Shown here piece by piece: positions 1-8,548 of a stretch of DNA of 64,000 nt. The DNA comes from Gemmiger sp. An120 (GTDB lineage Bacteria; Bacillota; Clostridia; Oscillospirales; Ruminococcaceae). The position numbers and the translations under genes are program-made. Each line of letters begins with the position of its first letter. Position 1 is the stretch's first letter. The DNA is taken from positions 124,001 through 188,000 of the forward strand of contig NZ_NFLN01000001.1 in NCBI RefSeq assembly GCF_002160955.1, given 5' to 3'. The notes below the pieces were generated by a model, which saw only the letters and a program-made list of their open reading frames with translations, was not told where the DNA came from and ran no database searches.

Positions 1-489
1 CATCTCGTTGAACACGACGCCTTTGTAGTGGGGCTGGCCGTCGGCGTCAAACTCGTACCGCCAGCCCTCCTGCCGGAAGATGGCGGGGTTGTGGTAGATG
101 GCCGGGTGGAACACAGCGTCAAGATACACCCGCATCAGGGTCAGAAAGTCCTTGGGGTTGCGGCTGGAAATGGGGTACAGCGTCTTGTCCGGGAAGGTCA
201 GCGCATTCAAAAAGGTGTTCATCGAGTGTTTGAGCAGCTCGACGAAGGGCTCCTTGACCGGGTAGCGGTCCGACCCGCAGAGCACCGAGTGCTCGAGGAT
301 ATGAAAGACGCCGGTGTCGTCTTTTGGCAGGGTGGGGAAGGCGATGCCAAAGGTCATGTTCACCTCGTCCCGCTCCAGCCAGACCAGCCGCGCGCCAGTC
401 TGCGCGTGTTCCATCTCGTGCAGGGTGGCGTCGAGTTCCGGCAGCGGGGCCTGCCGGATTTCGGTAAAACCGTGAAGGGGCGTGTTCAT
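1..489 (-). CDS. M16C zinc metallopeptidase (insulinase/PreP type), N-terminal part
   Basis: Reading leftward from the ATG at 489-487, the frame stays open to the window edge and gives 163 residues of the N-terminal M16 domain. The inverted zinc motif HxxEH is present as HILEH, followed by SVLCGSDRYPVKEPFVEL and NTFLNALTFPDKTLYP, which are typical of the M16C (presequence protease-like, cytosolic in Firmicutes) subfamily. These enzymes are about 970 residues long and degrade peptides, so roughly the last five sixths lie outside the window. The GC-rich codon use fits the backbone. The family call is secure; the natural substrate cannot be told. Confidence 0.9.
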   Translation of the reverse strand, partial: MNTPLHGFTEIRQAPLPELDATLHEMEHAQTGARLVWLERDEVNMTFGIAFPTLPKDDTGVFHILEHSVLCGSDRYPVKEPFVELLKHSMNTFLNALTFPDKTLYPISSRNPKDFLTLMRVYLDAVFHPAIYHNPAIFRQEGWRYEFDADGQPHYKGVVFNEM

Positions 490-824
490 GGATGGTTTCC
501 TCGCTTTCTGCGATTGGGATAGCGGCCGTCCGGGGGGCGGCAAACGCGAATTGTCGGTTACTTATACTGTAATATACTGTAAAAAGTACCGGCGGTTTTG
601 TCAATTTGGTTTGTCGATTCTGTCCGGTTTGCGTTCTATTTGGTATGGATTTACAGCGCCAACGCTGCAAGCAACACAGAAAAGCGCGCATCCGCCGATG
701 GGGCTGAAACCGAAACGGCGCGGGGATTTGTGTGGCGTGCACAAATCCCCGCGCCGCGTACTATACAAGACAGAAGAATGTCAGCGTGTGAAAGAAATCT
801 CCCAAAGTCACGGCCGTCCGGTGC
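490..824. other. Intergenic with one long hairpin
   Basis: No convincing gene is present. A near-perfect inverted repeat with arms at about 717-733 and 741-757 and a 7-base loop is the main structure. It could end transcription from the broken gene at 825, which is read leftward toward it, but the following T-run is weak. Confidence 0.5.
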
Positions 825-959
825 TCACCCCCCGCGCAGGGCGCTGGCCAGGGCGATCAGGCGGGCGGCGGACTGGCGGGCAGCGGTTTCGGGCAGGCGG
901 CCGTCCGCGAGGGCGGCCCGGATATCGTACAGCCAGACACATAGGCGCAGAACCGACAA
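825..959 (-). pseudogene. 3' stub of an interrupted backbone gene
   Basis: The leftward frame ends at TGA 827-825 and encodes a helical, Ala/Leu/Arg-rich C-terminus (LRLCVWLYDIRAALADGR, then QSAARLIALASALRGG) with the same GC-rich codon use as the peptidase. It has no start codon or ribosome site of its own. Upstream it runs straight into the AT-rich hairpin at 960-1009, where base composition changes sharply. I read it as the tail of a host gene cut by arrival of the accessory island. The protein family is not recognised. Confidence 0.45.
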
Positions 960-1009
960 AATAAACAAAGCAGCGACTTTGCAGAGTCAAGGTCGCTGCT
1001 TTGTTTATT
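960..1009. terminator. Bidirectional terminator hairpin at island edge
   Basis: An 18-bp perfect stem (arms about 960-977 and 992-1009, each starting or ending AATAAACAAAG) with a 14-base loop is flanked by A- and T-rich ends. It lies just downstream of the leftward sigma-factor operon and at the composition break with the backbone, so it probably ends that operon. Confidence 0.7.
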
Positions 1010-1031
1010 GATAGCCCATATTTAGTTCAAA

Positions 1032-1268
1032 TTATGGACTCGTAGGAGTTGGCCCGCCAGTGGGATGGATCGATCCAGATGTAATTGTTACGATGAGGAT
1101 AAATGCAAAGTAGACAACAAGAATGACCAGTAACGCCATGAGGCATTTTTTGTCTTTGAATGCAAGAACCTTTCTTTTCCAAATTAATACGGCCAGGATT
1201 AAGACAAATGCCATGCCAGCCACGCTGAGGGTTATGTAATTTAACAAGAAATTCAGCACAAATTCCAT
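1032..1268 (-). CDS. Small two-TM membrane protein
   Basis: This 78-residue protein has two hydrophobic segments (about residues 4-27 and 42-65) separated by a Lys-rich loop (WKRKVLAFKDKKC), and a Pro/Thr/Gly-rich tail. I start it at ATG 1268 because GGAGG sits eight bases upstream; the longer frame would run back into the preceding gene. It is the last gene of the leftward operon that begins with the ECF sigma factor at 3357. No family is recognised. A role as accessory subunit of the zinc-ribbon membrane protein upstream is only suggested by position. Confidence 0.65.
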   Translation of the reverse strand: MEFVLNFLLNYITLSVAGMAFVLILAVLIWKRKVLAFKDKKCLMALLVILVVYFAFILIVTITSGSIHPTGGPTPTSP

Positions 1269-1296
1269 CACAGAACCTCCTTTGATATCACCAGCA

Positions 1297-2610
1297 TTAA
1301 GATGTTTCTTCAAAGAGGGACTCTAATTCGAGGTAGAACGTCTCATCAATCTGACGGATAATGCGGCCATTGTCTGGACGATCGTCAATCAGGTAGTAAC
1401 TGCCATCCTGCTCGAATGCCAGACAGGTAATCATATCTGCGTGACTAATCAGTTCATCATGTGTCTGGTACTCAATCCGAATCTCATAACCATCTTTGAA
1501 GTCATAGCCACCGGTCCCATCCGGGTTTCCATAGATGTCATGCTCCAGGTCAAGATAGGGTGCGCTGTCAATACCATCCAAAATCTCAAGCGCCTGATCG
1601 TTATTCTGAATTTCCACATGGCCCACATTAGAATTTCCAATAATGCGAACCACGGAGATGCGTTCCGGCATGAAGATATCCGTAGCCCCGGGCTCCAGTT
1701 CATCATAATTAGGAACAATATAGTACACAGTGGGGTTGAAGTCAACGGTATCCACATCACAGGGAATCCGCTTTCCGCCCAAGGTGATCTTCAGATTCGG
1801 CACCTTTTCTGCAGTAGACATGATGCTGAATAGTGTCCCGTCATTGCCGGTTTCCTCCAGTTCCAACTTCAATGTTGTTCCGAAAATACTCGTAGATTGG
1901 CCTAAGCCAGAGTGAGTGGAATCTCCGCCTCCAGGAACGTAGACGAGGAAATAATACTCAGTGCTGCTACCGTTGTAATAGTCATAACGCAGGGCGTGAG
2001 CACGAGTTCCTTCTTGATTCAGACCATCCAGCCATTTTTGCACCTTTTCTATGGCTTCACCTTGCGACAGACTCTCCATCTCGGCGTAGTATTCGTCCCG
2101 GCTCAGTTCCTGCATACTGACGGAACCGCCAGCTTTCAGCCCCATAAGTCCGAAGACAGCAAACAAAATCAGCAGCAGCGGAATCAAAAGGATCACCAGA
2201 AGGATCTTCCAACCGGTCCGATCTTTGGGACGCACCGGCGTCTGGATATCAGCATGGTACTCTGGGAGCGGCGTGGTGCATTTGGGGCAGACCTTCCAAT
2301 CTGGCTCAACCGGCGTCTTGCAGTTTGGGCAAGCGGGGCGAAGCTTAGCCCCGCACTTAGGACAAACTACATAGCTTTCCATAACCGGCGTGCTGCATTG
2401 CGGGCATCTGAAGTTCATGTAGTTTCCGCGAACCAGGAGATACACGATAAGGCCGATGAAAGCGGGGGCCAGTGCGGCGACGAATGCCCATAGGATTGCA
2501 TTCATATCACGCTGCTTAGCATCACGATAGACAAAAAAGCCGACAATAAATGGCAGGATGATGATGAGGGCTAGTACAATCATTACGGGGACAGTCGCAA
2601 TGGTACTCAT
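1297..2610 (-). CDS. Membrane protein with double zinc ribbon and extracytoplasmic domain
   Basis: This 437-residue protein has two N-terminal membrane segments (about 7-27 and 40-60), then three CxxC-type knuckle pairs in a row (CPQC..CPKC, CPNC..CPKC) forming double zinc ribbons at residues 68-115. A third membrane helix follows (about 135-160), then a C-terminal domain of about 270 residues that should lie outside the cell. The ribbons would face the cytoplasm. Its ATG overlaps the stop of the small membrane gene before it. Co-transcription with an ECF sigma factor suggests a signalling or envelope-stress role; its ligand is unknown. Confidence 0.75.
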   Translation of the reverse strand: MSTIATVPVMIVLALIIILPFIVGFFVYRDAKQRDMNAILWAFVAALAPAFIGLIVYLLVRGNYMNFRCPQCSTPVMESYVVCPKCGAKLRPACPNCKTPVEPDWKVCPKCTTPLPEYHADIQTPVRPKDRTGWKILLVILLIPLLLILFAVFGLMGLKAGGSVSMQELSRDEYYAEMESLSQGEAIEKVQKWLDGLNQEGTRAHALRYDYYNGSSTEYYFLVYVPGGGDSTHSGLGQSTSIFGTTLKLELEETGNDGTLFSIMSTAEKVPNLKITLGGKRIPCDVDTVDFNPTVYYIVPNYDELEPGATDIFMPERISVVRIIGNSNVGHVEIQNNDQALEILDGIDSAPYLDLEHDIYGNPDGTGGYDFKDGYEIRIEYQTHDELISHADMITCLAFEQDGSYYLIDDRPDNGRIIRQIDETFYLELESLFEETS

Positions 2611-2888
2611 GTTGTCTTACCTCCTTTACAAGAATAGACGATGGCGATCACACCACCGCCTGTTGCCGCAGTGATGATATATCCAAAGCAGAGTAGTGAG
2701 AGAATAGGATACCAGTCGATAGCCGAGTATCCCAGCAACACAGCAGCAATCATCAAAAGGAATCCTGCCAGAACTGCGATGGTGGTCTGAATCCGCAGTT
2801 TGCGCCGCTCCAGTTCTGCCAAGAGCATTTGTTCATTGAGAACCGGAGGCGTGCGCTTTTCAAAATCATAAATCTGTTTCATTTCCAA
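2607..2888 (-). CDS. Small membrane protein following the sigma factor (possible anti-sigma)
   Basis: This 93-residue protein has a charged N-terminus (FEKRTPPVLNEQMLLAELERRKLRIQ) followed by two membrane helices (about 35-55 and 62-85). Its start overlaps the end of the ECF sigma factor gene and its end overlaps the start of the zinc-ribbon membrane gene, so translation of the three is coupled. A short cytoplasmic segment plus membrane helices directly after an ECF sigma gene is the usual arrangement for a membrane anti-sigma factor. It lacks the zf-HC2 motif, so that role is inferred from context only. Confidence 0.65.
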   Translation of the reverse strand: MEMKQIYDFEKRTPPVLNEQMLLAELERRKLRIQTTIAVLAGFLLMIAAVLLGYSAIDWYPILSLLCFGYIITAATGGGVIAIVYSCKGGKTT

Positions 2889-3357
2889 GCGCCTCCCTGA
2901 GCAGTTTTCTGGCTTTGTTCAGCCGCGATTTTACAGTACCGTTGGGAATCCTTAAAATCTGCGCGGTTGCTGTTATGTCCATATCGTCGAAATAATAGAG
3001 TATCACGGCCAGACGATACTTTTCCGGCAAGTGATCAATTGCCTCGTAGAGTGGACTGTAATCTGTTTTTTGCTCTGGGGCAGGTATAGAGCAGAGCAGA
3101 TAATCCTTCTCTTCATTGCTGCGGAAAGAGAGGAATGGGCTTCTTGAGAGGCGCCGCAAAGCGTTCCGATAAAGGTTGACACATATTTGGGTGAGCCACG
3201 GCTCAAACTCCCGGCTTGTATCATAGCGAGAGAAATTTTTGACTACCTGTAGCCATGTGTCCTGATACAAATCGTCAGCCTCCAGTTTATTGGTGCAGAG
3301 GGTCAGACAAAGGCCATAGAGGCGTTTCCCATATTGTTGGATGTACTGATTTATCAC
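2866..3357 (-). CDS. ECF RNA polymerase sigma factor
   Basis: This sigma-70 family protein of the extracytoplasmic-function class has about 163 residues. Region 2 is visible in NKLEADDLYQDTWLQVVKNF, and region 4 in the C-terminal helix-turn-helix ITATAQILRIPNGTVKSRL followed by NKARKLLREAL. I choose the GTG at 3357 as start because GAGGAGG lies eight bases upstream; the alternative GTG at 3378 overlaps that ribosome site. It heads a four-gene leftward operon with overlapping genes, so it likely controls its own operon with the downstream membrane proteins. Confidence 0.9.
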   Translation of the reverse strand: MINQYIQQYGKRLYGLCLTLCTNKLEADDLYQDTWLQVVKNFSRYDTSREFEPWLTQICVNLYRNALRRLSRSPFLSFRSNEEKDYLLCSIPAPEQKTDYSPLYEAIDHLPEKYRLAVILYYFDDMDITATAQILRIPNGTVKSRLNKARKLLREALGNETDL

Positions 3358-3475
3358 ACACTCTGCACCTCCTCTCACCTACATATACACCTTACAACTC
3401 AAACGGTTCATTTGGCAATGTACTTTTAATAGTTTTATAAAGAAAATGCAGCATACAATTTCAATACAAAAAGAA

Positions 3476-3563
3476 GCCGCAGACTCTCCGAGCGTCTGCG
3501 GTTTCACAATAAACTATTCTAAGTGAGCAGCGGCGCCCCTTCAAAAGAAAGGACGCCGCTGCG
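3476..3563 (-). terminator. Two consecutive terminator hairpins
   Basis: The first stem after the stop at 3568 has arms near 3525 and 3563 (GCAGCGGCG / CGCCGCTGC). The second has arms 3476-3484 and 3494-3502 (CCGCAGAC / GTCTGCGG) and is followed on the minus strand by TTCTTTTTG. Together they end the leftward ligase-containing block. Confidence 0.75.
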
Positions 3564-3567
3564 CTTA

Positions 3568-4218
3568 TTAGAACATGGCCTTTTGTTCCATCTCTGTGGA
3601 GTCCACTGAGGACACGGCCATTGTATCGGTGTTTGCTGCTGTAACGGATATACGCTTTACGTATTCCGCTGCAAGCCAAGCATTAAAATGTGTTCTGGTC
3701 ATCAGCACCAACTCGCTGAACGTTTCAAAGCTCATACTGATGGCAACATGGTTTTCTGGTTTGTTTCCAAACCGAGGTACGATCAGGCCCTTGGCATTTG
3801 TCTCTCCCGGACCACTGTCAGCCACGAGTAAAAAGTCTGCCTTGGCGCCTGGCAGGAGCTGTGCTGTTCGGGATAGGCTTTTCCCATCTGCCCGGGCACG
3901 TCCGTAACTCTGCAGCTTTTCTGCAGAAGTCCCGCCAAGCCACTGAAAGAGGGGCGTCTTATCATTCGCTTTCTTCTTGCTTTGGAGGAGATACCGCAGT
4001 TCGCCACACTCCAGTTTTCGACAGATTTCGAGGATCTCATCCATGCCGATATAGATCTGGATATTGTTGGTCTGGCGATGGCCTGCAGGTCGGGAAACAT
4101 CGTAGGAAGCAAAAGCGAAGTGAGCTCTTCCAATCGGAAAGGCATCGCTCAGGCTCTCTACAAAACACTCCCGGGCATCCTTACGGATGATCTGGTTTTG
4201 GTTCCGTTCATCCTGCAT
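3568..4218 (-). CDS. Hypothetical protein following YkgJ protein
   Basis: This soluble, mixed alpha/beta protein has about 216 residues and no membrane segment or motif that I recognise; a Lys-rich stretch (QSKKKANDKTP) lies near the middle. The start at ATG 4218 overlaps the last codons of the upstream YkgJ-type gene and has GGAGG nine bases before it, which decides against the longer frame. The overlap means the two are translated together. It is the last gene of the leftward block. Function unknown. Confidence 0.7.
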   Translation of the reverse strand: MQDERNQNQIIRKDARECFVESLSDAFPIGRAHFAFASYDVSRPAGHRQTNNIQIYIGMDEILEICRKLECGELRYLLQSKKKANDKTPLFQWLGGTSAEKLQSYGRARADGKSLSRTAQLLPGAKADFLLVADSGPGETNAKGLIVPRFGNKPENHVAISMSFETFSELVLMTRTHFNAWLAAEYVKRISVTAANTDTMAVSSVDSTEMEQKAMF

Positions 4219-4942
4219 TCTCGGCACCTCCCATACCGGACTCGATCTTGACCAGAATGGTTCGCAGCTCTTCGGCCCGCTCTTCAAACTGAGGCTCAAA
4301 CTCCTTGTCCATGTCATACCCAAGATACAGCACGTTGTAGATGAGCGTCAACAACATATTGAGTCCGTGGGTCGTCCAGCTGCCTTCCACACCTTTGATT
4401 ACCTTCGATGCAAGCATTGCAACCCGCTGCCAGCGAATGTAATACTGATCCTCAACGGGGATACCGAAGGATTCCAGCCACTCGCGCACGGTATGCTCTT
4501 CGGCATAATCCCCACAGCTCACATCGTTTAGAATAAACTGCGGTTTCAGTTCAGCGGTTTCAATACGGCTCATTGTATCTTGTGAGATTGCAAGGCAACG
4601 GCCCAAAGGATACATGGCGCAAACGGTGGGTTTCGCCTTATGAACCATGCACTTTCGATCCTTCAGCAACGGGCAACGTTTGATGCTGCCCTGCGGCCGG
4701 AGCCGCACGATAGGCAGCCGCGAAGTCCCGCCCATATAGGTCTCGCAATACCGTTCAACCGCTTCTTCCTGCGAGATAGACAGCGTAGCCGCGATGTTGT
4801 AGAGATCTTTCGGATTCAGCAGGATATCCTCTCGGTTGATGCAGCACTTGCCGCACTGCGTACAGTGAAACCGGAACTTCTCATCCGGGCTGATCAGCAT
4901 TTCCTCCAGGTGCTCGCCGATGTATTTCAGTCTGTTATCCAT
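4208..4942 (-). CDS. YkgJ family cysteine-cluster protein
   Basis: This 244-residue protein has the YkgJ/UPF0153 signature: CTQCGKCCINRED near residue 31, then CPLL..KCMVHKAKPTVCAMYPLGRC around residues 90-115. These cysteines are thought to bind zinc or an iron-sulfur cluster. The biochemical role of the family is not settled. The C-terminal half lacks recognisable motifs. It is followed by an overlapping gene and preceded by a hairpin at 4969-4992. Members occur commonly as cargo in Clostridia mobile elements. Confidence 0.85.
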   Translation of the reverse strand: MDNRLKYIGEHLEEMLISPDEKFRFHCTQCGKCCINREDILLNPKDLYNIAATLSISQEEAVERYCETYMGGTSRLPIVRLRPQGSIKRCPLLKDRKCMVHKAKPTVCAMYPLGRCLAISQDTMSRIETAELKPQFILNDVSCGDYAEEHTVREWLESFGIPVEDQYYIRWQRVAMLASKVIKGVEGSWTTHGLNMLLTLIYNVLYLGYDMDKEFEPQFEERAEELRTILVKIESGMGGAENAG

Positions 4943-4968
4943 TGTGATATACCTCCGATATTCAAGAA

Positions 4969-4992
4969 TACGGCAGCCCGAAGGCTGCCGTA
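4969..4992 (-). terminator. Terminator hairpin between hypothetical gene and YkgJ gene
   Basis: A perfect stem TACGGCAGCC / GGCTGCCGTA with a CGAA loop lies just after the stop of the gene ending at 5007, with ATTCTTG following on the minus strand. Read-through would continue into the YkgJ gene, so it may act as an attenuator. Confidence 0.6.
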
Positions 4993-5006
4993 CATTTTGT
5001 GTAAAC

Positions 5007-5783
5007 TTAGAGCTGGGGCGACATTTTGTCTCTCATAGCATTCAGCGCATCTACCAGATCATCAGAAAAATTGATCCAGTCTGCAAGGAACAACTCAAGC
5101 GATTCGGCGTTATGGAGCGCGATGTCATCCATCTCCAAAAGTTCATACGGCTCATAGTACACGCAATCATACGGAATATGCAGAAATCCTTCCTGCACGA
5201 CAAGAATGAAAGCGCCGAGATGTTTTTCGTCCGAAATTGGATAGCGCCAACACAGCTCGTTGCCAAATTCTTCGAGATATGCCTCGCGGATTTCCGAAAG
5301 TGCGCGATCTGAACAGCCATTCCGGTAAAGGTAGTCTTTTACATCCTCAGTGCTCATGAGCTTGTCTTTCGGCAGAGAATTCAAAAGCCCGGTCGCAGTA
5401 TACGGATGCGTTTGGCGGCTGATATAGCCGAGCAACCACAGGCAAGGTTTCGCAATATGCCAATCAGACCAATTTGCCTGGAGTTTTCGCTTGAGCAAAA
5501 GCTCTCCCAGATCCATACCGAAACTGTTCGTCGTTGTGTCGTCTTCCGGTAGCGTCCTTAGCCGCACAGTGCTATTTGCCTGGACCGAGTCCATCAGGCG
5601 ATTCAAATCATCTAAACTGAACCTATAATCCTGAGCAATAGCACCCCAGTAGTCCGTATCTTCCGCCCAGGCCCTGATCCGGATCTTCTTCCCGAGGAGC
5701 TCATGAACGGATTCTTCCAAGATTCGGCTCACGGCATCCCAAGACATTCGCCGGGTTTTCAAGATATCAATCTGTTCTTCCAT
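5007..5783 (-). CDS. Hypothetical protein, accessory block
   Basis: This acidic soluble protein of 258 residues has no signal peptide or membrane helix. The middle carries a Trp/His-rich stretch (NWSDWHIAKPCLWLLGY), and the C-terminus is helical. Its ATG follows the stop of the upstream 164-residue gene by one base, so they share a transcript. I do not recognise the family. Its place between other unknown genes and the DNA ligase suggests element maintenance cargo, but nothing in the sequence shows an activity. Confidence 0.7.
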   Translation of the reverse strand: MEEQIDILKTRRMSWDAVSRILEESVHELLGKKIRIRAWAEDTDYWGAIAQDYRFSLDDLNRLMDSVQANSTVRLRTLPEDDTTTNSFGMDLGELLLKRKLQANWSDWHIAKPCLWLLGYISRQTHPYTATGLLNSLPKDKLMSTEDVKDYLYRNGCSDRALSEIREAYLEEFGNELCWRYPISDEKHLGAFILVVQEGFLHIPYDCVYYEPYELLEMDDIALHNAESLELFLADWINFSDDLVDALNAMRDKMSPQL

Positions 5784-6278
5784 TCAAATCCCTTCTGCCC
5801 TATAGGGCGCATAATATTGTGTATCCTCTTCATCCTCACGGTACACCCCGATATGCAGCGCCTGATCCGGTTCGTGTTCGGCATTGTACTCGACAAAGCA
5901 GACCAGCTCCGGCTCATCATCATTGCTCTGGCAATACACATTAATGGCCGGATACTCATCTTCGGCATACACAACTGCTGTAACAATGCAGCCATCCGGC
6001 ATTTTCAGCGCTACATGCGGATTGAGCTTCATTGTGCGGCGCAGGTTATAGGGCCGAGACAGACTGAAGCGGGACCTGGGGCCCTCGAACCTTGCTCTAG
6101 CTGAGCTAAGTGCTGCCTGTAGCGTGTCAAATATCTGATCCACCTGGTCCTGGGAATACCTGTAGACAGCAGTCCCAGCGCAATTTCCCAATAACCGAAT
6201 CATGCATAGAATCTTATTGACCCGTGCTTCTGCCACTCGACGAAAGCGTTCCTCTTTGGTTTCCTTCGGGGGTTTCAT
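5784..6278 (-). CDS. Hypothetical protein with ICE-type N-terminal region
   Basis: This protein has 164 residues. The N-terminal 60 residues (RVNKILCMIRLLGNCAG, then YSQDQVDQIFDTLQAAL) resemble a short helical module I know from hypothetical proteins in Clostridia integrative elements. The C-terminal half is a separate beta-rich region (VALKMPDGCIVTAVVYAEDE), so the gene looks like a joining of two parts. It overlaps the upstream gene by four bases (ATGA) and abuts the downstream one. Function unknown. Confidence 0.7.
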   Translation of the reverse strand: MKPPKETKEERFRRVAEARVNKILCMIRLLGNCAGTAVYRYSQDQVDQIFDTLQAALSSARARFEGPRSRFSLSRPYNLRRTMKLNPHVALKMPDGCIVTAVVYAEDEYPAINVYCQSNDDEPELVCFVEYNAEHEPDQALHIGVYREDEEDTQYYAPYRAEGI

Positions 6279-6502
6279 GCAGACTGCCCTCCATTCGGTC
6301 TACAGAGTTCATCTGCAGTCAAAATGTTCAGGGTGTAGCGCGTGTTCTGGGTTTCAAATTGCAGTTCAAAAGGGGACAAGCTGCCGATTCCCACGATCGG
6401 AGAAGTACGCAAAATCCCGTTCGACTGCTGGATATAAGCAGGATAGCCCACAGTGACAGCCGCAACAGGGCGACCTTCGATAATTACGCGACGCTTGTTC
6501 AT
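6275..6502 (-). CDS. Small hypothetical protein
   Basis: This 75-residue basic/beta-type protein begins MNKRRVIIEGRPVAAVTVGY and has no TM segment. It overlaps the next gene by four bases. AGGAG precedes the ATG at 6502. It follows the ligase gene after a terminator-like hairpin, so expression may depend on its own promoter or on read-through. No family recognised. Confidence 0.65.
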   Translation of the reverse strand: MNKRRVIIEGRPVAAVTVGYPAYIQQSNGILRTSPIVGIGSLSPFELQFETQNTRYTLNILTADELCRPNGGQSA

Positions 6503-6527
6503 GTTCTGGCTCCTTTCATAAAAGAAA

Positions 6528-6553
6528 AGCGGAGCAGTCTGTGCTGCTCCGCT
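6528..6553 (-). terminator. Terminator after ligA
   Basis: The stem AGCGGAGCAG / CTGCTCCGCT has a six-base loop and is followed on the minus strand by TTTTCTTTTA. It lies immediately after the ligase stop codon at 6569. Confidence 0.75.
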
Positions 6554-6568
6554 ACGGTTGTGCTGCGG

Positions 6569-8545
6569 TTATTCCGCGATCATGTTCTCGAATTCTTCCT
6601 CAGTCAGGGTCTGAATGCCGAGCTGCTGCGCCTTGGTCAGCTTGCTGCCAGCCTTTTCCCCAACGATGAGATAATCGGTTTTTTTCGTTACCGAGGAAGC
6701 AGGTCGGGCGCCGAGCTTCAGCAGCTTCTCCTGAATCCCGTCACGGGTATAGCCCATGAGCTTTCCGGTAGCGACAACGGTCTTTCCCCAAAACGGGGTC
6801 TTTTTGATGGATTCCATATCCGTATTCTCCTTTTTGAAATGTACTTGTGCCAGCAGCGGACGCCAGAGTTTTTCTTCCTCTTTGTCCGCATACCAGGCGT
6901 AGATGTTGTCATTCATGGTCTGGCCAAAATCCGGCAAGACCGTAAAGTCGAAATGCTTTTGCAGCGCAGCTTCAAACTCGTCCCAGGACCCGTGGAAAAA
7001 ACGGTCCAGTTCACGACCGGCGTGCCTGCCGACCATTGGGATGCCGAGTCCGGCAATGAACTTTGCCAGGGTGCAGCTGCGGCTTTTTTCGATGGCGTCA
7101 TGGATTCGCTCATAGGATTTCTCACCGAATCCGTCCGTGCTGATGATTTCATCCCGGAACTGATCCAGCTGATAGAGATCACCGAAATTCTTCACCCAGC
7201 CATGGCCAATGAATTTTTCCAGCGTAACCGCCGATAATCCTTCAATGTTCATCCGGGTTTTCTCACAGAAATGAGCAAACTTCTGCACCAGTTTGGCAGC
7301 GCAGTGCGGGTTTTCGCAGTAAAGCTGTCGCGTTCCACCGGAAGTTTGGCGGATCGAGAGACTGTGCCCGCAGCAAGGGCACTGCAGCGGCAGGAAGAAG
7401 GTGTTGCTGCGCGTTTCATTCTCTGCGATCTGCGGAATGATCATGTTGGCGCGGTACACCTTGATCGTGTCACCGATTCCAAACTGGAACGAATCAAAGA
7501 TATCGACGTTGTGCAGATAGGCTCTGCTCACCAGAGCACCGTCCATGTTGACGGGGTCGAACAAACCGGTGATACTCACCATACCGGTTCTGGTCGTTGC
7601 CAGTTCTGCACCGGTAAAGCGAGTTTCATACAGTTCATCCTGCCACTTCAGAGCAATGAGCCGGTTTTCATGATGCCCGGTTGCACCCAGACTACGCCCA
7701 TACGAAACGTCATCATATTCCATGATGACTCCGTCCACCGGATAGGCAAAGTGCTTAGGTTGGAATGCGCCAACAGCATCGCGCACCTCCTGCTCCGTAT
7801 GAGATTCGGGCAGGAAGATATAGGGCACAACAGAAAAACCACTGTTTTGCAGCAGCTCCTGCTGGGCCAGTTTGCTCTGATGCTCCAGCGTATCACTGAC
7901 CAGGTCGAACGCCCAGAATTCCAATTTCCGTTTTCTGGACTCGCCGGAGTCCAGCTTTCGCACACTGCCGGCAGCCAGGTTGCGCGGATGCGTGTAGTCG
8001 CCTCCCAGACTGAGATTGACCTTCTCAAAATTGTCCCAAGAGATGACGCCTTCGCCGCGCACCTCAAATGGCTCCCGAATGGGTATGGTGAGTGGGACAT
8101 TCAGAAAGGTACGGACCGTATGGGTCACGTCTTCGCCGATGATACCATCCCGACCACGGGTAATGGCCTGCTGCAGGCCGCCGTTCTCGTACCGGAGCAC
8201 GATCGTCAGCCCGTCCATCTTCCAGCTGAGCAACACGGCTCGACCGGCGGCGAACTTGACCAGATCTTCGACCTGCTTGGTCTTTCCCGCTGACAGCATC
8301 GGTTTGGTATGTCGTACCTGAACCAGTTCGTTCAGGATCTCTCCGCCCACATGCTGCGTGGGCGAGTTGGACAGGATCAGTCCAGTCTCGGTTTCCAGTG
8401 CTTGCAGCTCATCCACCAGCTGGTCATATTCCCGGTCTGTCATGATCGGGCGATCCTGCTGGTAATAGGCTACGTCGGCATCGTGAATTTTGCCGATTAG
8501 TTCGCGCATACGGTCATGCTCATTACTGATTTGATTCGCACTCAT
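6569..8545 (-). CDS. ligA: Accessory NAD-dependent DNA ligase
   Basis: All parts of a bacterial LigA are visible in 658 residues: domain Ia (YYQQDRPIMTDREYDQLVDEL), the adenylation lysine K109 in KMDG, the RGEG motif, the OB region, a four-cysteine zinc finger (CPCCGH..CENPHC, about 392-420), helix-hairpin-helix repeats and a C-terminal BRCT domain (about 580-658). It seals DNA nicks using NAD+. The chromosome should carry its own copy, so this is an extra one on the island. Its length is normal and no key residue is missing. It is the first enzyme of a run of element genes, with the stop of the next-upstream gene nearby. Confidence 0.95.
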   Translation of the reverse strand: MSANQISNEHDRMRELIGKIHDADVAYYQQDRPIMTDREYDQLVDELQALETETGLILSNSPTQHVGGEILNELVQVRHTKPMLSAGKTKQVEDLVKFAAGRAVLLSWKMDGLTIVLRYENGGLQQAITRGRDGIIGEDVTHTVRTFLNVPLTIPIREPFEVRGEGVISWDNFEKVNLSLGGDYTHPRNLAAGSVRKLDSGESRKRKLEFWAFDLVSDTLEHQSKLAQQELLQNSGFSVVPYIFLPESHTEQEVRDAVGAFQPKHFAYPVDGVIMEYDDVSYGRSLGATGHHENRLIALKWQDELYETRFTGAELATTRTGMVSITGLFDPVNMDGALVSRAYLHNVDIFDSFQFGIGDTIKVYRANMIIPQIAENETRSNTFFLPLQCPCCGHSLSIRQTSGGTRQLYCENPHCAAKLVQKFAHFCEKTRMNIEGLSAVTLEKFIGHGWVKNFGDLYQLDQFRDEIISTDGFGEKSYERIHDAIEKSRSCTLAKFIAGLGIPMVGRHAGRELDRFFHGSWDEFEAALQKHFDFTVLPDFGQTMNDNIYAWYADKEEEKLWRPLLAQVHFKKENTDMESIKKTPFWGKTVVATGKLMGYTRDGIQEKLLKLGARPASSVTKKTDYLIVGEKAGSKLTKAQQLGIQTLTEEEFENMIAE

Positions 8546-8548
8546 GTG

